A DNA stretch of 42,477 nucleotides from a virus: the IMG/VR virus record IMGVR_UViG_3300032770_000045, positions 1 to 42,477 of that record. One strand, given 5' to 3'. Each line of letters starts with the position of its first letter. Position 1 is the stretch's first letter. Below, one piece after another: positions 1 through 7,100 of the stretch. The notes under the pieces are model-generated. The model saw only the letters and a program-made list of their open reading frames with translations. It was not told where the DNA came from and made no database searches. Position numbers and translations under genes: made by a program.

Positions 1-126
1 GAAGCGCGTAACACCGCATCCAGAGCTTTATCAAGGCTGATCATCGAGTCGTTTATGTTGATAGGCATAATAGTTAGTTAATAGGCTATTTTACAAATAC
101 ATCCTTGAAGAGATCGCCATAGTTAC
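1..126. repeat. Terminal direct repeat, left copy
   Basis: Bases 1-126 match 42352-42477 except at 115 (c versus a) and 126 (c versus a). The overlap shows that the contig closes into a circle, or comes from a terminally redundant genome. The two differences near the far end may be low-coverage errors or population variants. The repeat covers the start codon of the gene beginning at 42419 and the end of the gene at 86-457. Confidence 0.9.
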
Positions 127-457
127 TTACTACATTCCAAATAGCCGATATGAAAAACGGCCTGGGGGACATTTTGATAGTTCCTAACTCCAGGAATATC
201 CCGTAAAACGCTTCTATATAAACGACCCAACCACCTGGAATCGGCTCTACGGTCACAGAGCTATCCAAATACCCTGTGCGAATAGCCGGGGGGTCTCCTG
301 GGGCACTTGCGGGAGGGAAATACCCCGACCAACTTCCCCGAATGAACTCCCCTGTTTGCTCTGCCAAATCATGATTTACCTGATCCGCGTTTACCCCTAC
401 TTGCGCCATAATCGCTACAAGTCTGCTGGTATTGATATTCACAGAGACATTAGCCAT
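86..457 (-). CDS. HK97 gp10-like tail completion / neck protein
   Basis: This 123-residue protein has the pattern of HK97 gp10-type neck proteins. A GYLDSSV segment near residue 62 is followed by a segment around YGIFLELGT and then the SPRPFFISAIW motif that ends most members of the family. Such proteins sit between the head-closure protein and the tail tube and finish the neck. The gene overlaps the upstream head-closure gene by 8 bases. Across the circular join its stop lies 17 bases before the start of the next tail gene (42419, equivalent to position 68), so order and spacing fit one head-to-tail operon. Confidence 0.75.
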   Translation of the reverse strand: MANVSVNINTSRLVAIMAQVGVNADQVNHDLAEQTGEFIRGSWSGYFPPASAPGDPPAIRTGYLDSSVTVEPIPGGWVVYIEAFYGIFLELGTIKMSPRPFFISAIWNVVSNYGDLFKDVFVK

Positions 458-848
458 TGTTGCCCAGTTGCCCCGCGTTTATCCGTGCTAGATGCACTTG
501 CTTATATATTTGCATACTCTGATCATCGGTTATCTGTACAATGTCATACCAAAAGTTATTATGCAAAGCCTTGAGATCATTGGTAATAGGTGCTGTTATG
601 GGCAAGGTAACTACATAATCCGCAATCAAAGTATTTCGCATGGCCTTTACATCGTCTGTTGGGGCGCGGTAAGGATCGAATCGACAAGCCCCCGACCATA
701 TCACCTGTCGATTAATTGCTGTTCCCCCCACACCGTCTGGGCTATGCACCTGTTGATAAAAACTCACAGTATCCGGCAACAAGACGGAGCTATTGGCATT
801 CTCCAACACTCGCGCCAGATTATTACCAGATAATCCCGTAGGTGGCAT
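450..848 (-). CDS. Head-closure / head-tail joining protein
   Basis: This 132-residue protein lies between the decoration-type gene and the gp10-like gene, the usual place of the head-closure (stopper) protein. The middle (IWSGACRFDPYRAP) and the C-terminal half (VTLPITAPITNDLKAL, FWYDIVQI) resemble the small beta-barrel fold of SPP1 gp16-like stoppers, in which a hydrophilic loop closes the portal channel. Assignment rests mainly on size, order and the beta-rich pattern. The start follows the stop of the upstream gene by one base, suggesting translational coupling. Confidence 0.55.
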   Translation of the reverse strand: MPPTGLSGNNLARVLENANSSVLLPDTVSFYQQVHSPDGVGGTAINRQVIWSGACRFDPYRAPTDDVKAMRNTLIADYVVTLPITAPITNDLKALHNNFWYDIVQITDDQSMQIYKQVHLARINAGQLGNNG

Positions 849-1268
849 TTAGGCGTGAGTGATCCCCGTGACATTCAAGGCGATTTGCAAGGTAGTTGCC
901 GTAGGCGCTTCTCCCAAATGGCTCACATAGTTACCTGTCGTTGTGTCGGCTACTGGGGCAATATTCCCCGAATTAGCGGATAAGTTATAAGAACCTCCCA
1001 CTACAAACGTAGTCCCTATGAACGTTACAAGTCCCCCCGTCGCATAGCGAACAGGTTGACCCGCACCAGGAGCGCTATTAAGTGCAATCCCCACAACAGC
1101 CGCTTGTGCCGCTATGCCTCCCGCCAGGGCTGGGCGTAAATTATTTGAGGTAGAGGCATCCATATACACAGGTTGCCCCGCCGTGATCGCTGCTGCGCTA
1201 GTGCCTGTAGCCGTGAGCGTGGTCGCTGTTGCCTGTACACCCGCCGCCGAAACGGTAATATCCGCCAT
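849..1268 (-). CDS. Capsid decoration-like protein (DUF2190-type)
   Basis: The 139-residue protein is rich in Ala, Gly and Thr and carries the pattern of DUF2190/gpD-like capsid cement proteins: ITAGQPVYMD near residue 30, a conserved segment around AAVVGIALNSAPGAGQPVRY, and later GGSYNLSANSG. These proteins bind the outside of the mature capsid. A second likely decoration gene lies directly upstream of the major capsid gene (4361-4822) and a third candidate lies before the portal (9493-9858), so this may be one of several related surface proteins. It overlaps its upstream neighbour by one base. Confidence 0.6.
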   Translation of the reverse strand: MADITVSAAGVQATATTLTATGTSAAAITAGQPVYMDASTSNNLRPALAGGIAAQAAVVGIALNSAPGAGQPVRYATGGLVTFIGTTFVVGGSYNLSANSGNIAPVADTTTGNYVSHLGEAPTATTLQIALNVTGITHA

Positions 1269-1531
1269 TAGCCAACTCCTTGCTGTTCATCTTGCTTTGA
1301 TCTAGACTCTGTAGTGGGAACTTCAGGCCCAAACGTCGCCAAAAGTTGCTGATGCCCCAACGCTGCCTTGACGGTATCCTGGATAGCCTGTTTAGGATCA
1401 GTATCGGTAGCCCCATATTGATAGCCGTTTAGCCACATTTGGAACGTTACCCGATCTTCACCCACTGACTTAGCCGACCAGCTTTCAGTTTGTGCGGGGA
1501 GAGTAATCCCCTCTACAATAAAAGCGCTCAT
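1268..1531 (-). CDS. Hypothetical protein between connector and decoration genes
   Basis: The product is about 87 residues if it starts at the ATG at 1529-1531, which directly follows the stop of the connector gene and has an AGAATAATCCTTAAA leader with a plausible ribosome site. A longer reading would run into the connector gene. It begins MSAFIVEGITLPAQTESW and ends with a hydrophilic tail. No catalytic motif or membrane segment is visible. Its place within the head-tail operon suggests a virion or assembly role, but I do not recognise the family. Confidence 0.6.
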   Translation of the reverse strand: MSAFIVEGITLPAQTESWSAKSVGEDRVTFQMWLNGYQYGATDTDPKQAIQDTVKAALGHQQLLATFGPEVPTTESRSKQDEQQGVG

Positions 1532-1532
1532 T

Positions 1533-2066
1533 TTAAGGATTATTCTCCCAGGGATAAAGTTTCTGCCCGTCGTCACTTAACCATGTAATGATATGTGGAT
1601 GTATCCGAGCAAACCACTGATCAATTATTGTAGGCCAATTTAAACCCGAACTTGTCGGGCCGGTTGCCGTGAATGCATTAGTATGTACAGGTTTTGTCAT
1701 GATCGAACTGATCATATATAAATACCCGCGCCCCTCTAGCAGCAGGGCTTCCCGCATGGTATCAAAATTTACTTTGGTCTCACTTTCCTGATAATCAACC
1801 AGCTTAAAACTCTGAGACCTCTGCATTTTGAGTTTAGCCGTACAAGCCAATGCGCCCGCGATACAGACCGCCCCAGCCTGCAAGAATATCTTATCCGACC
1901 CCGACCCGGACATAATAGCCGCCCAGGTCGTTACCAGATTCATGATCAGGGCTTCAGCCACGGGAATCAGAGCAACACTATCAAGATCGGCATCAGGCAA
2001 ATCATTCACGGTCACACCCATTTTGGCGCGAATAGCGTTATAGTCCGTCACAATCTGCCCTGCCAT
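1533..2066 (-). CDS. Head-tail connector / adaptor protein
   Basis: This 177-residue protein resembles gp6-like (SPP1 gp15/HK97 gp6) adaptor proteins. It starts MAGQIVTDYNAIRAKMGVTV, followed by a helical hydrophobic segment (LIPVAEALIMNLV), a second helix (FLQAGAVCIAGALACTAKL) and the LLLEGRGYLYMISS stretch. Adaptors form a ring under the portal. Its place downstream of the capsid genes and upstream of the closure and gp10-like genes supports this. Alternative roles in the same neck complex cannot be excluded. Confidence 0.6.
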   Translation of the reverse strand: MAGQIVTDYNAIRAKMGVTVNDLPDADLDSVALIPVAEALIMNLVTTWAAIMSGSGSDKIFLQAGAVCIAGALACTAKLKMQRSQSFKLVDYQESETKVNFDTMREALLLEGRGYLYMISSIMTKPVHTNAFTATGPTSSGLNWPTIIDQWFARIHPHIITWLSDDGQKLYPWENNP

Positions 2067-2076
2067 GTAGGCTACC

Positions 2077-2505
2077 CTAGGCTCCTATATCCGTCTTGGG
2101 TGGCCGACCGGGGCCGCGTTTAGCGGGTTGCCCATTGTCTGAATCATCTGTCACCGGGGTGGGTGTTACAGGCTCATCCGCCAACATGATCAATGGGTGT
2201 TTACCACCTAACATGCTCTGTAAATAGGGCGTATTGGCAACAGGGTAGACCTTACCCGGATGTCGTTTATCCCCACAGATATACGCCCCACCAAAACCTT
2301 TGGGGTTTTCTTTACCTGTACCGATCTGATCCTGTGTTTCGGGGAAAGGAAATTCCCCAGTAATCGGATGAATCCAGCGAGGATCGATACGCCCATGCTG
2401 AATACCCTCTGGACCGAGTTCGGGATCATCCATCTCCCAAAAGGCTACACTCTCCGCTTGATCCGCTTCTGGCGTTGGTTTAACCCAGACTTTAGGATAG
2501 GCCAT
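2077..2505 (-). CDS. Hypothetical head-region protein with an AT-hook-like tail
   Basis: The protein has 142 residues. Its N-terminal part is acidic and aromatic (WVKPTPEADQ, AVAFWEMDDPE-like stretch) and the middle is rich in Pro and Gly. Residues 128-136 read KRGPGRPPK, a classic AT-hook (RGRP core variant GPGRPPK) that binds the minor groove of AT-rich DNA. Such tails also occur in low-complexity phage head proteins, so DNA binding is only suggested. It lies between the connector gene and a low-complexity virion gene. I do not recognise the main domain. Confidence 0.6.
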   Translation of the reverse strand: MAYPKVWVKPTPEADQAESVAFWEMDDPELGPEGIQHGRIDPRWIHPITGEFPFPETQDQIGTGKENPKGFGGAYICGDKRHPGKVYPVANTPYLQSMLGGKHPLIMLADEPVTPTPVTDDSDNGQPAKRGPGRPPKTDIGA

Positions 2506-2529
2506 AATTAGTCCTTTCTATATCTCAGT

Positions 2530-3012
2530 TTAGGCCAATGTAAAGTTAACGTTAGCGATCACGCGCCAATGAAGGTTGAATGCTACCAACCTAATATAAT
2601 TGTTCGCCGCCGCGCTTGCCGTTGCTGTCCCTGACGATCCTTTAGCGTTAAATCCATCGGGGCAGGTAATTTGATGTGCATAGGCAGTTTCACTAAATAC
2701 AACGATCTCTTTACCTTCATCCCCTGCCAGGGGGGTTGCTAAAGTAATCGCCGCCGCGCTGCCTTTTGTTACCCGCACTAAAGCCAAACGATCCGTAGGC
2801 ACGGTAATCGCCCCGTCCCCGCTCAATACCTGGGGTACTACAGGGGAAGCACTAGTTGCTAAGGTAGCCGTTGACGCATTACCCGTCACATTGCCCGCAA
2901 CACCCCCTGTAGCTGTAATAGCCCCGGTGACAGCTAACGTGCCCGCTATGGTCTCATTCCCGGCTACCGTGTTGTTGCCTGACAACACCAGATTATCAAG
3001 ATTAGTTGTCAT
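2530..3012 (-). CDS. Putative virion surface / fibre-like protein
   Basis: The first 60 residues of this 160-residue protein form a regular Asn/Gly/Thr/Ala-rich pattern (NNTVAGNETIAGTLAVTGAI), typical of short phage fibre shafts or head-fibre stalks. The remaining 100 residues look like a compact beta domain (TDRLALVRVTKGSAAAITLA through HWRVIANVNFTLA). It immediately follows the major capsid gene, a common place for head fibre or decoration genes. The function is inferred from composition and place; no enzymatic motif is seen. Confidence 0.55.
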   Translation of the reverse strand: MTTNLDNLVLSGNNTVAGNETIAGTLAVTGAITATGGVAGNVTGNASTATLATSASPVVPQVLSGDGAITVPTDRLALVRVTKGSAAAITLATPLAGDEGKEIVVFSETAYAHQITCPDGFNAKGSSGTATASAAANNYIRLVAFNLHWRVIANVNFTLA

Positions 3013-3047
3013 GCTTATTCACCTTCAACCCTATCTTAATAGCCTGA

Positions 3048-4334
3048 CTAGGCGGTATAGGCCAATGTGCGATTTTGACCTCGGATGGCAATATCCCAAC
3101 CTATATTTTCCGAGAAGACAATCTCGTTGTATTGATTGAGGATTACCTGATCCGTCTGCACAATCTGGCTACCGGATTCCATAAGCATTTCAAGGCTAGC
3201 TGTTGCGTCTATTCCGCAAAGCGTATTGCTGGCGACGGTAGCATTATCCACCACAATGACCCCGTTTTGCAGGGTACGCACAGGAGAGAAAGTGACAGCT
3301 TCAGGGCGGTTGCTCTGGGTGATCACCGCCGGGGCAATATTAGCCGAGCCAGCATTCAGCAAAAACGTATCCACGATGCTGTTAGCTGTTGCCACAATGA
3401 CATTGCAGGTATAGGGTCTTGTCCACAAATAGCGCCATTTCAGGTACATTTTAAGCGTTAGCGCCCCGCCTGAATCGAGCGTGCTACCATTTGTATTGGT
3501 CGCCGCCGTACTGCCGTTACCGTCCCCGTTGATCAGGATGTTCACCGCGCTGAGTTCTTTATCGAGATCAGCTTTTTGGGCGATATAGCCAATACCCCAG
3601 GAGATCAGATCGATCCGCATACGACGCATTTGCTCATAGCTCACCCGCAAACTGTTCGCGTATTTAGTCACGCGAAAGCTGGACTCCCCCGTCGTAAACT
3701 GAAAAATGGCTGGTTCTGCGAATTCTTCAGTACGGGCTAAACGTGCCGCCGTCGCCGCCGCGCTGTCACTGGTTAGGTACAGCGCCGTGAACGTTTCAGA
3801 GTCAATCATCCGAGTACGGGCGATTAGGTACTCCAGAGCGCTAGGCTGTAGCTGCTGATAGCGCAGCATATCCAACACAGCGGGAGGATACAGAGTATAC
3901 GATACCGTTGCATCACCGGGGAAACGTCGCCCGGATTCCATCGCCAACATATTGGAGTTGTCCAGGCGAGTCCGTGCCCCACCTGACTTCCCTGTGATCA
4001 AGCTGTGCCCTAATGCGCGACCTCCAAAGCCTGATCCGACATAAGCCCGCCGCATAAACTCCGCTTTGAGGCTACGCCGTTCGTTGCCGTCTGCCAGCCC
4101 GGATAAATCATCCCATTTATCCCATGTATCCGCCATAACCCCGTAATCCGGGATACTAGCAGTGCGGACATTCAAGCGGGCTAATTGGCGTTCATAGGCG
4201 TCAAGCTCACTTGCTGGATCGGATAACGGGTACTTATTGGTCGGATCAAGCTCCTCCAGTTTAGCACTGAGGGTCTTGTTTTCTTCCCGCGCTTCGTCCA
4301 TGAGGCGGGTAGTCATTGCAAAATCAAAAGGCAT
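3048..4334 (-). CDS. Major capsid protein
   Basis: This 428-residue protein lies directly downstream of the protease and decoration genes, where the HK97-fold major capsid protein is expected. It starts with a charged helical stretch (MDEAREENKTLSAKLEELDP, residues 12-31) resembling a scaffold-like delta domain. A long capsid core follows, with typical features: ESSFRVTKYANSLRVSYEQM near residue 215, repeated aromatic and acidic motifs, and a C-terminal segment ending IAFSENIGWDIAIRGQN-like. Cleavage of the N-terminal part by the protease encoded upstream is expected from the family, but no cleavage site can be assigned by eye. Confidence 0.85.
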   Translation of the reverse strand: MPFDFAMTTRLMDEAREENKTLSAKLEELDPTNKYPLSDPASELDAYERQLARLNVRTASIPDYGVMADTWDKWDDLSGLADGNERRSLKAEFMRRAYVGSGFGGRALGHSLITGKSGGARTRLDNSNMLAMESGRRFPGDATVSYTLYPPAVLDMLRYQQLQPSALEYLIARTRMIDSETFTALYLTSDSAAATAARLARTEEFAEPAIFQFTTGESSFRVTKYANSLRVSYEQMRRMRIDLISWGIGYIAQKADLDKELSAVNILINGDGNGSTAATNTNGSTLDSGGALTLKMYLKWRYLWTRPYTCNVIVATANSIVDTFLLNAGSANIAPAVITQSNRPEAVTFSPVRTLQNGVIVVDNATVASNTLCGIDATASLEMLMESGSQIVQTDQVILNQYNEIVFSENIGWDIAIRGQNRTLAYTA

Positions 4335-4360
4335 GTTAGTTTAATCCCGTCCCATTCTCA

Positions 4361-4822
4361 CTAATAAAGGAACAACCCGACCGGGCCGTTACTGGCTTGC
4401 GAACTGGCATCTACCACGATACCCCGCGAGTTGGCTATATCCTGCTGGGTAGTCTGCACATAGCTCCCGGTTAAGGCTACAGGGTTACGGATATAACCCT
4501 TAGCCGAACTCGGACCCAAACAGCCCACGACTTTTTGTCCAGCTGTCAGAGTCACACTCGACCCGGCAGGCAAGGTCATCCCCCCGGCCACTTGGACAGT
4601 AGCAAAGTTATCCGACCCTACGCGGATCAGCTTGCCCAAAACCGCGTTATTGTCAGCCGCCAACGCCACTGTCTGATCCGCACTGAGTGTTACCGCCATA
4701 CCCACCTGAGAACTACCAGAACTGGCTGTAGCAGAATAGGTGATCGTACTATTATCGATTTTGAATGTCGCATAATCAGGGGCTATGCCCTCGTAGCGTA
4801 CAATGGCGCGTGGATCAGCCAT
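4361..4822 (-). CDS. Capsid decoration-type protein
   Basis: This 153-residue protein is coded between the prohead protease and the major capsid gene, the classical position of a gpD/DUF2190-type cement protein. It is Ser/Thr/Val/Gly-rich with the recurring pattern of that group: GMAVTLSADQTVALAADNN, LGKLIRVGSDNFATVQVAGG and LPAGSSVTLTAGQKVVGCLG. No Asp-box or catalytic motif is present. The gene has 31 bases of leader before it and 26 bases after it, consistent with separate strong translation. Confidence 0.65.
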   Translation of the reverse strand: MADPRAIVRYEGIAPDYATFKIDNSTITYSATASSGSSQVGMAVTLSADQTVALAADNNAVLGKLIRVGSDNFATVQVAGGMTLPAGSSVTLTAGQKVVGCLGPSSAKGYIRNPVALTGSYVQTTQQDIANSRGIVVDASSQASNGPVGLFLY

Positions 4823-4853
4823 GTTTTAAATGCTCCTTGTATTCTCTTCTAAA

Positions 4854-6203
4854 TTACTTGCGCCCCGAACGAAACGCCGTGAGATTGGTAGGGCTTTTCT
4901 TATCCCGTTTGCCATTCTCTGGAGGATCAATCTGATCTTCTGTCCTGAGACCCGCTGCACGGGTCGGGCGATCCGCGCCACCTAATGTTTGCGCTGCAAT
5001 TGCGGAATAGCTTGAAATCTCCCCTTTGATAAATTCAGGATCAGCCGAGCGGGAAAGAAAATCCCGGTATTTGACCTCATCAAATTTGCCCTGACCTACA
5101 GCCCGAACACGCTGCTGCACAGCCTGATCTACTAAATCCTTCACCCAAGCATCTCCCAGAGCTGCACGGGCTGAAAGATCGCTGATTTTACTTTCTAGTG
5201 CCCGGATACCTCCGATCACCCCCGCGACCTGTTCGGATTCATCGGTAGCCGTGCGGATGGTTTCGGCAAAGGGCAAGCCCTTGATCATATCGAAAAACTC
5301 TTTAAAGTCCATACCCCTCACCTCTTTTTTACCTTCTGGCATCACAAAGCCCTGACCTGACATAATCCGGGCTTGATAGGTTTCCTCTAATTGCAATGCA
5401 TCACGCCGAGACAGCTTACCCCGCCTAACCATTCGGATCGCTTTTTCGATCATGGCGTCAGGGGTTGATCCCGCAAAAACTAGACTGCCTTCAACCGCAT
5501 GGGCATTTTGCACCCACCCAAAAGCCCGGCCCAGCTTGCCATAATCGACTCCCGGCATATGGGTGCAGTCTCCCGACCAATCACGCATATCTAGCCCGCA
5601 TACTGAGCATTGCAAGCGGGAATCAGCACCCATAGCAAAACCCACTGAAGCCGATTTGACCGTGCCACCCTCTATGCCCTGAATCACATGATCGGTATTT
5701 ACATCAGACAGGCTCAATCCGCGCTGAATATAGCCATACACGCGCAGGGCTTGACCCCCTGTAGTGGCATAGGTAGCCGTAGCTTCATTGAGCGGAGTCC
5801 CTGAGAGTTTGCCTAGCACAAAACGCCCTATCGGTAATTCAGCATTACCTGAACTCAGGAATCCCGCACCGTCTGTGCGATGGGAATTCATGAGCGGCCT
5901 ACCCTCTGAAAAATCCCCCTGATAGTTCTTCAGAGTGCTGGCACTCATGCGGGTATTATAGCTATCTAGATTTTGGCTTGATAATTGCATTCTAAACAAA
6001 TAGACTTGATCAGAGCTTTGGGGAGTCAGGGCATGTTGTTGGTTAATAATTTCGAGAAGTTGATCATTCGTGGGATCATCATTGGGATCGAACTGGATTC
6101 CAGCGGAGCCGCCCCCTGCTAATACTAGGCGTTGGTTCGCTGAAAAAATCTCTAATTTTGTTGATCCCCGATAGGCAGGGATAGGTTGTTTTTTCTCTGG
6201 CAA
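4854..6203 (-). CDS. Prohead protease with scaffold-like C-terminal region
   Basis: This 449-residue protein precedes the decoration and capsid genes. The N-terminal half holds a candidate His of the prohead-protease fold in MNSHRTDG (His108) and a downstream Ser in TVKSASVGFAMG (Ser184/Ser186), matching the usual His-then-Ser order. An unusual insertion (residues 199-215) contains C199, C202, C213 and H215 and probably binds zinc. From about residue 290 the sequence is helical and charged (EFFDMIKGLPFAE, then long Ala/Glu/Lys helices), like the scaffold often fused to or co-encoded with the protease. It would cut scaffold and capsid precursors during head maturation. Confidence 0.75.
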   Translation of the reverse strand: MPEKKQPIPAYRGSTKLEIFSANQRLVLAGGGSAGIQFDPNDDPTNDQLLEIINQQHALTPQSSDQVYLFRMQLSSQNLDSYNTRMSASTLKNYQGDFSEGRPLMNSHRTDGAGFLSSGNAELPIGRFVLGKLSGTPLNEATATYATTGGQALRVYGYIQRGLSLSDVNTDHVIQGIEGGTVKSASVGFAMGADSRLQCSVCGLDMRDWSGDCTHMPGVDYGKLGRAFGWVQNAHAVEGSLVFAGSTPDAMIEKAIRMVRRGKLSRRDALQLEETYQARIMSGQGFVMPEGKKEVRGMDFKEFFDMIKGLPFAETIRTATDESEQVAGVIGGIRALESKISDLSARAALGDAWVKDLVDQAVQQRVRAVGQGKFDEVKYRDFLSRSADPEFIKGEISSYSAIAAQTLGGADRPTRAAGLRTEDQIDPPENGKRDKKSPTNLTAFRSGRK

Positions 6204-6395
6204 TTATCTTGTTTTACGCTGCTGTTCGCGATATTCGGTATCTCTGGCAGAGTCGGCAGCCCTGTGCATATGTCCCTCACAGGCTGAAACGCTCACCAAA
6301 CGATCCTTATAAATCACACGAAACGTAAACGTTGACGGGCGATCACAATAATTACACTGGTTTTCTGCAATAGCTTTAAATTGGACTTGCAGCAT
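6204..6395 (-). CDS. Small zinc-ribbon protein
   Basis: This 63-residue protein has C14-x2-C17 near the start (QCNYCDRP) and CEGHMH near residue 40, a C2-CH arrangement that suggests one zinc site. The C-terminus is basic and charged. It starts from an ATG just after the tRNA-like element and its stop directly abuts the start of the protease gene, so it is translated from the same message. Function unknown; DNA- or RNA-binding accessory proteins of this size are common in phages. Confidence 0.6.
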   Translation of the reverse strand: MLQVQFKAIAENQCNYCDRPSTFTFRVIYKDRLVSVSACEGHMHRAADSARDTEYREQQRKTR

Positions 6396-6418
6396 ATATC
6401 CTCAAACGAATAATAAAA

Positions 6419-6522
6419 GGGCTTTCAGTAGGATTCGGACCTACATCACTAGCGCGTTATTCTGATTATTATTCAAATAACCAGTCAGCTTCATACTCTA
6501 CCACTTAAGTTTATGAAAACCC
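6419..6522 (-). tRNA. tRNA-like element, degenerate or non-canonical
   Basis: On the minus strand a 7-bp acceptor-like stem pairs GGGTTTT with AAAGCCC (one G-T wobble). A T-arm-like hairpin has stem GTAGG/CCTAC and 7-base loop TCCGAAT. A D-arm-like hairpin (ACTT/GAGT) carries a GG-containing loop. The central arm can form a 7-bp stem with loop TTGAATA, whose middle triplet would be GAA (Phe). However, linkers are too long, total length is 104 bases, the T-loop lacks TTC, and no CCA is encoded. It may be a decayed tRNA, a tRNA mimic or a trapped fragment; the anticodon is not secure. Confidence 0.4.
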
Positions 6523-6587
6523 TAATGACGGGGTATGCGTCAAACACCGTTACCCACATTAAAGCAGGTTGTCCTCCCCACCTAAAA

Positions 6588-6615
6588 GCATGATAACACA
6601 CATTATCGGAATATA
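6588..6615 (-). promoter_or_regulatory. Dyad control motif copy 1 with adjacent -10-like hexamer
   Basis: Plus-strand GATAA (6592-6596), five bases, then ATTATCGGAA (6602-6611). GATAA and TTATC form a dyad. On the minus strand TATATT (6615 down to 6610) abuts and overlaps the motif, so a transcript would start within it and run into the tRNA-like element, the zinc-ribbon gene and the head genes. No convincing -35 element is seen. Confidence 0.55.
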
Positions 6616-6686
6616 CAAATTATTTAATCTCTATGTTCCGTTTTCCAAGATATAGAGCCAATATTCTGTAATTTCCCCTAAAACTA

Positions 6687-6715
6687 TTGACAATAATTGT
6701 TAGAGGCTTTATACT
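6687..6715 (+). promoter_or_regulatory. Consensus sigma70-type promoter of the plus-strand gene
   Basis: TTGACA (6687-6692) and TATACT (6710-6715) are separated by exactly 17 bases. The start codon of the only accepted plus-strand gene lies 41 bases after the -10 box, with GAAAGAGG at 6741-6748 as ribosome site. The sequence CTATTGACAA around the -35 recurs in two other promoters of this genome (24832-24860 and 32595-32623). Confidence 0.85.
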
Positions 6716-6755
6716 GAAGGTATATTGAAGGTAAGTTTAGGAAAGAGGCAAAAAA

Positions 6756-7100
6756 ATGAAATTCTTGGGTGTCACAGACGAAATCACAACGTGTGAGCGA
6801 TGCGGCAAAAATAACCTAAAACGTACTGTTGCTATCGAAACCGAAACAGGGGACGTTGTTTATTATGGTTGTGACTGTGCAGCACGGGCTTTAATGCCCA
6901 CCGTCAAAGGCGTAAATACCCGCGACATAAATAAAATCGCAGACATTATGGCTTATGCCGAAAAATGGCTTAAGGTCTATAGCTTGGATATTGTTTGCAA
7001 TGGTATCTCGAACCGCTATGGTTATTCCGTCGAAGTAAAAGGCGACTGTATCCGCATGAAAACTATGGCAGGGGTTATCGAATTTAGAAAGAAAAACTAG
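6756..7100 (+). CDS. Zinc-binding moron-like protein
   Basis: This 114-residue protein is the only convincing gene on the plus strand. It has C13-x2-C16 (TTCERCGKNN) and C39-x-C41 (YYGCDCAARAL), a four-Cys zinc site within the first 45 residues, then a helical segment and a C-terminal beta segment (YGYSVEVKGDCIRM). Similar small proteins beginning FLGVTDE with this Cys pattern occur in phages and actinobacteria as far as I recall; no function is known to me. It has its own consensus promoter and ribosome site and ends overlapping the convergent portal gene by 4 bases. That arrangement is what is expected of a moron, an autonomously expressed extra gene. Confidence 0.85.
   Translation: MKFLGVTDEITTCERCGKNNLKRTVAIETETGDVVYYGCDCAARALMPTVKGVNTRDINKIADIMAYAEKWLKVYSLDIVCNGISNRYGYSVEVKGDCIRMKTMAGVIEFRKKN

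Larger units (their letters stand above)
6396..6755. other. 360-base control region between head genes and the plus-strand gene
   Basis: This gap holds, from left to right, the tRNA-like element (6419-6522), a 22-codon minus-strand reading frame (6491-6559) with a strong GGGGAGG ribosome-site-like sequence upstream, one copy of the dyad motif (6592-6611), a -10-like TATATT on the minus strand and the consensus promoter of the plus-strand gene (6687-6715). The small frame overlaps the tRNA-like element and has no recognised product, so I do not call it a gene. Confidence 0.6.

Noticed and set aside
6491-6559. 22-codon minus-strand reading frame with a strong ribosome-site-like GGGGAGG
   Set aside because: It overlaps the tRNA-like element, has no recognisable product, and the ribosome site is rather far (about 13 bases) from the ATG. 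It may be a leader peptide, but it is not supported enough to call.
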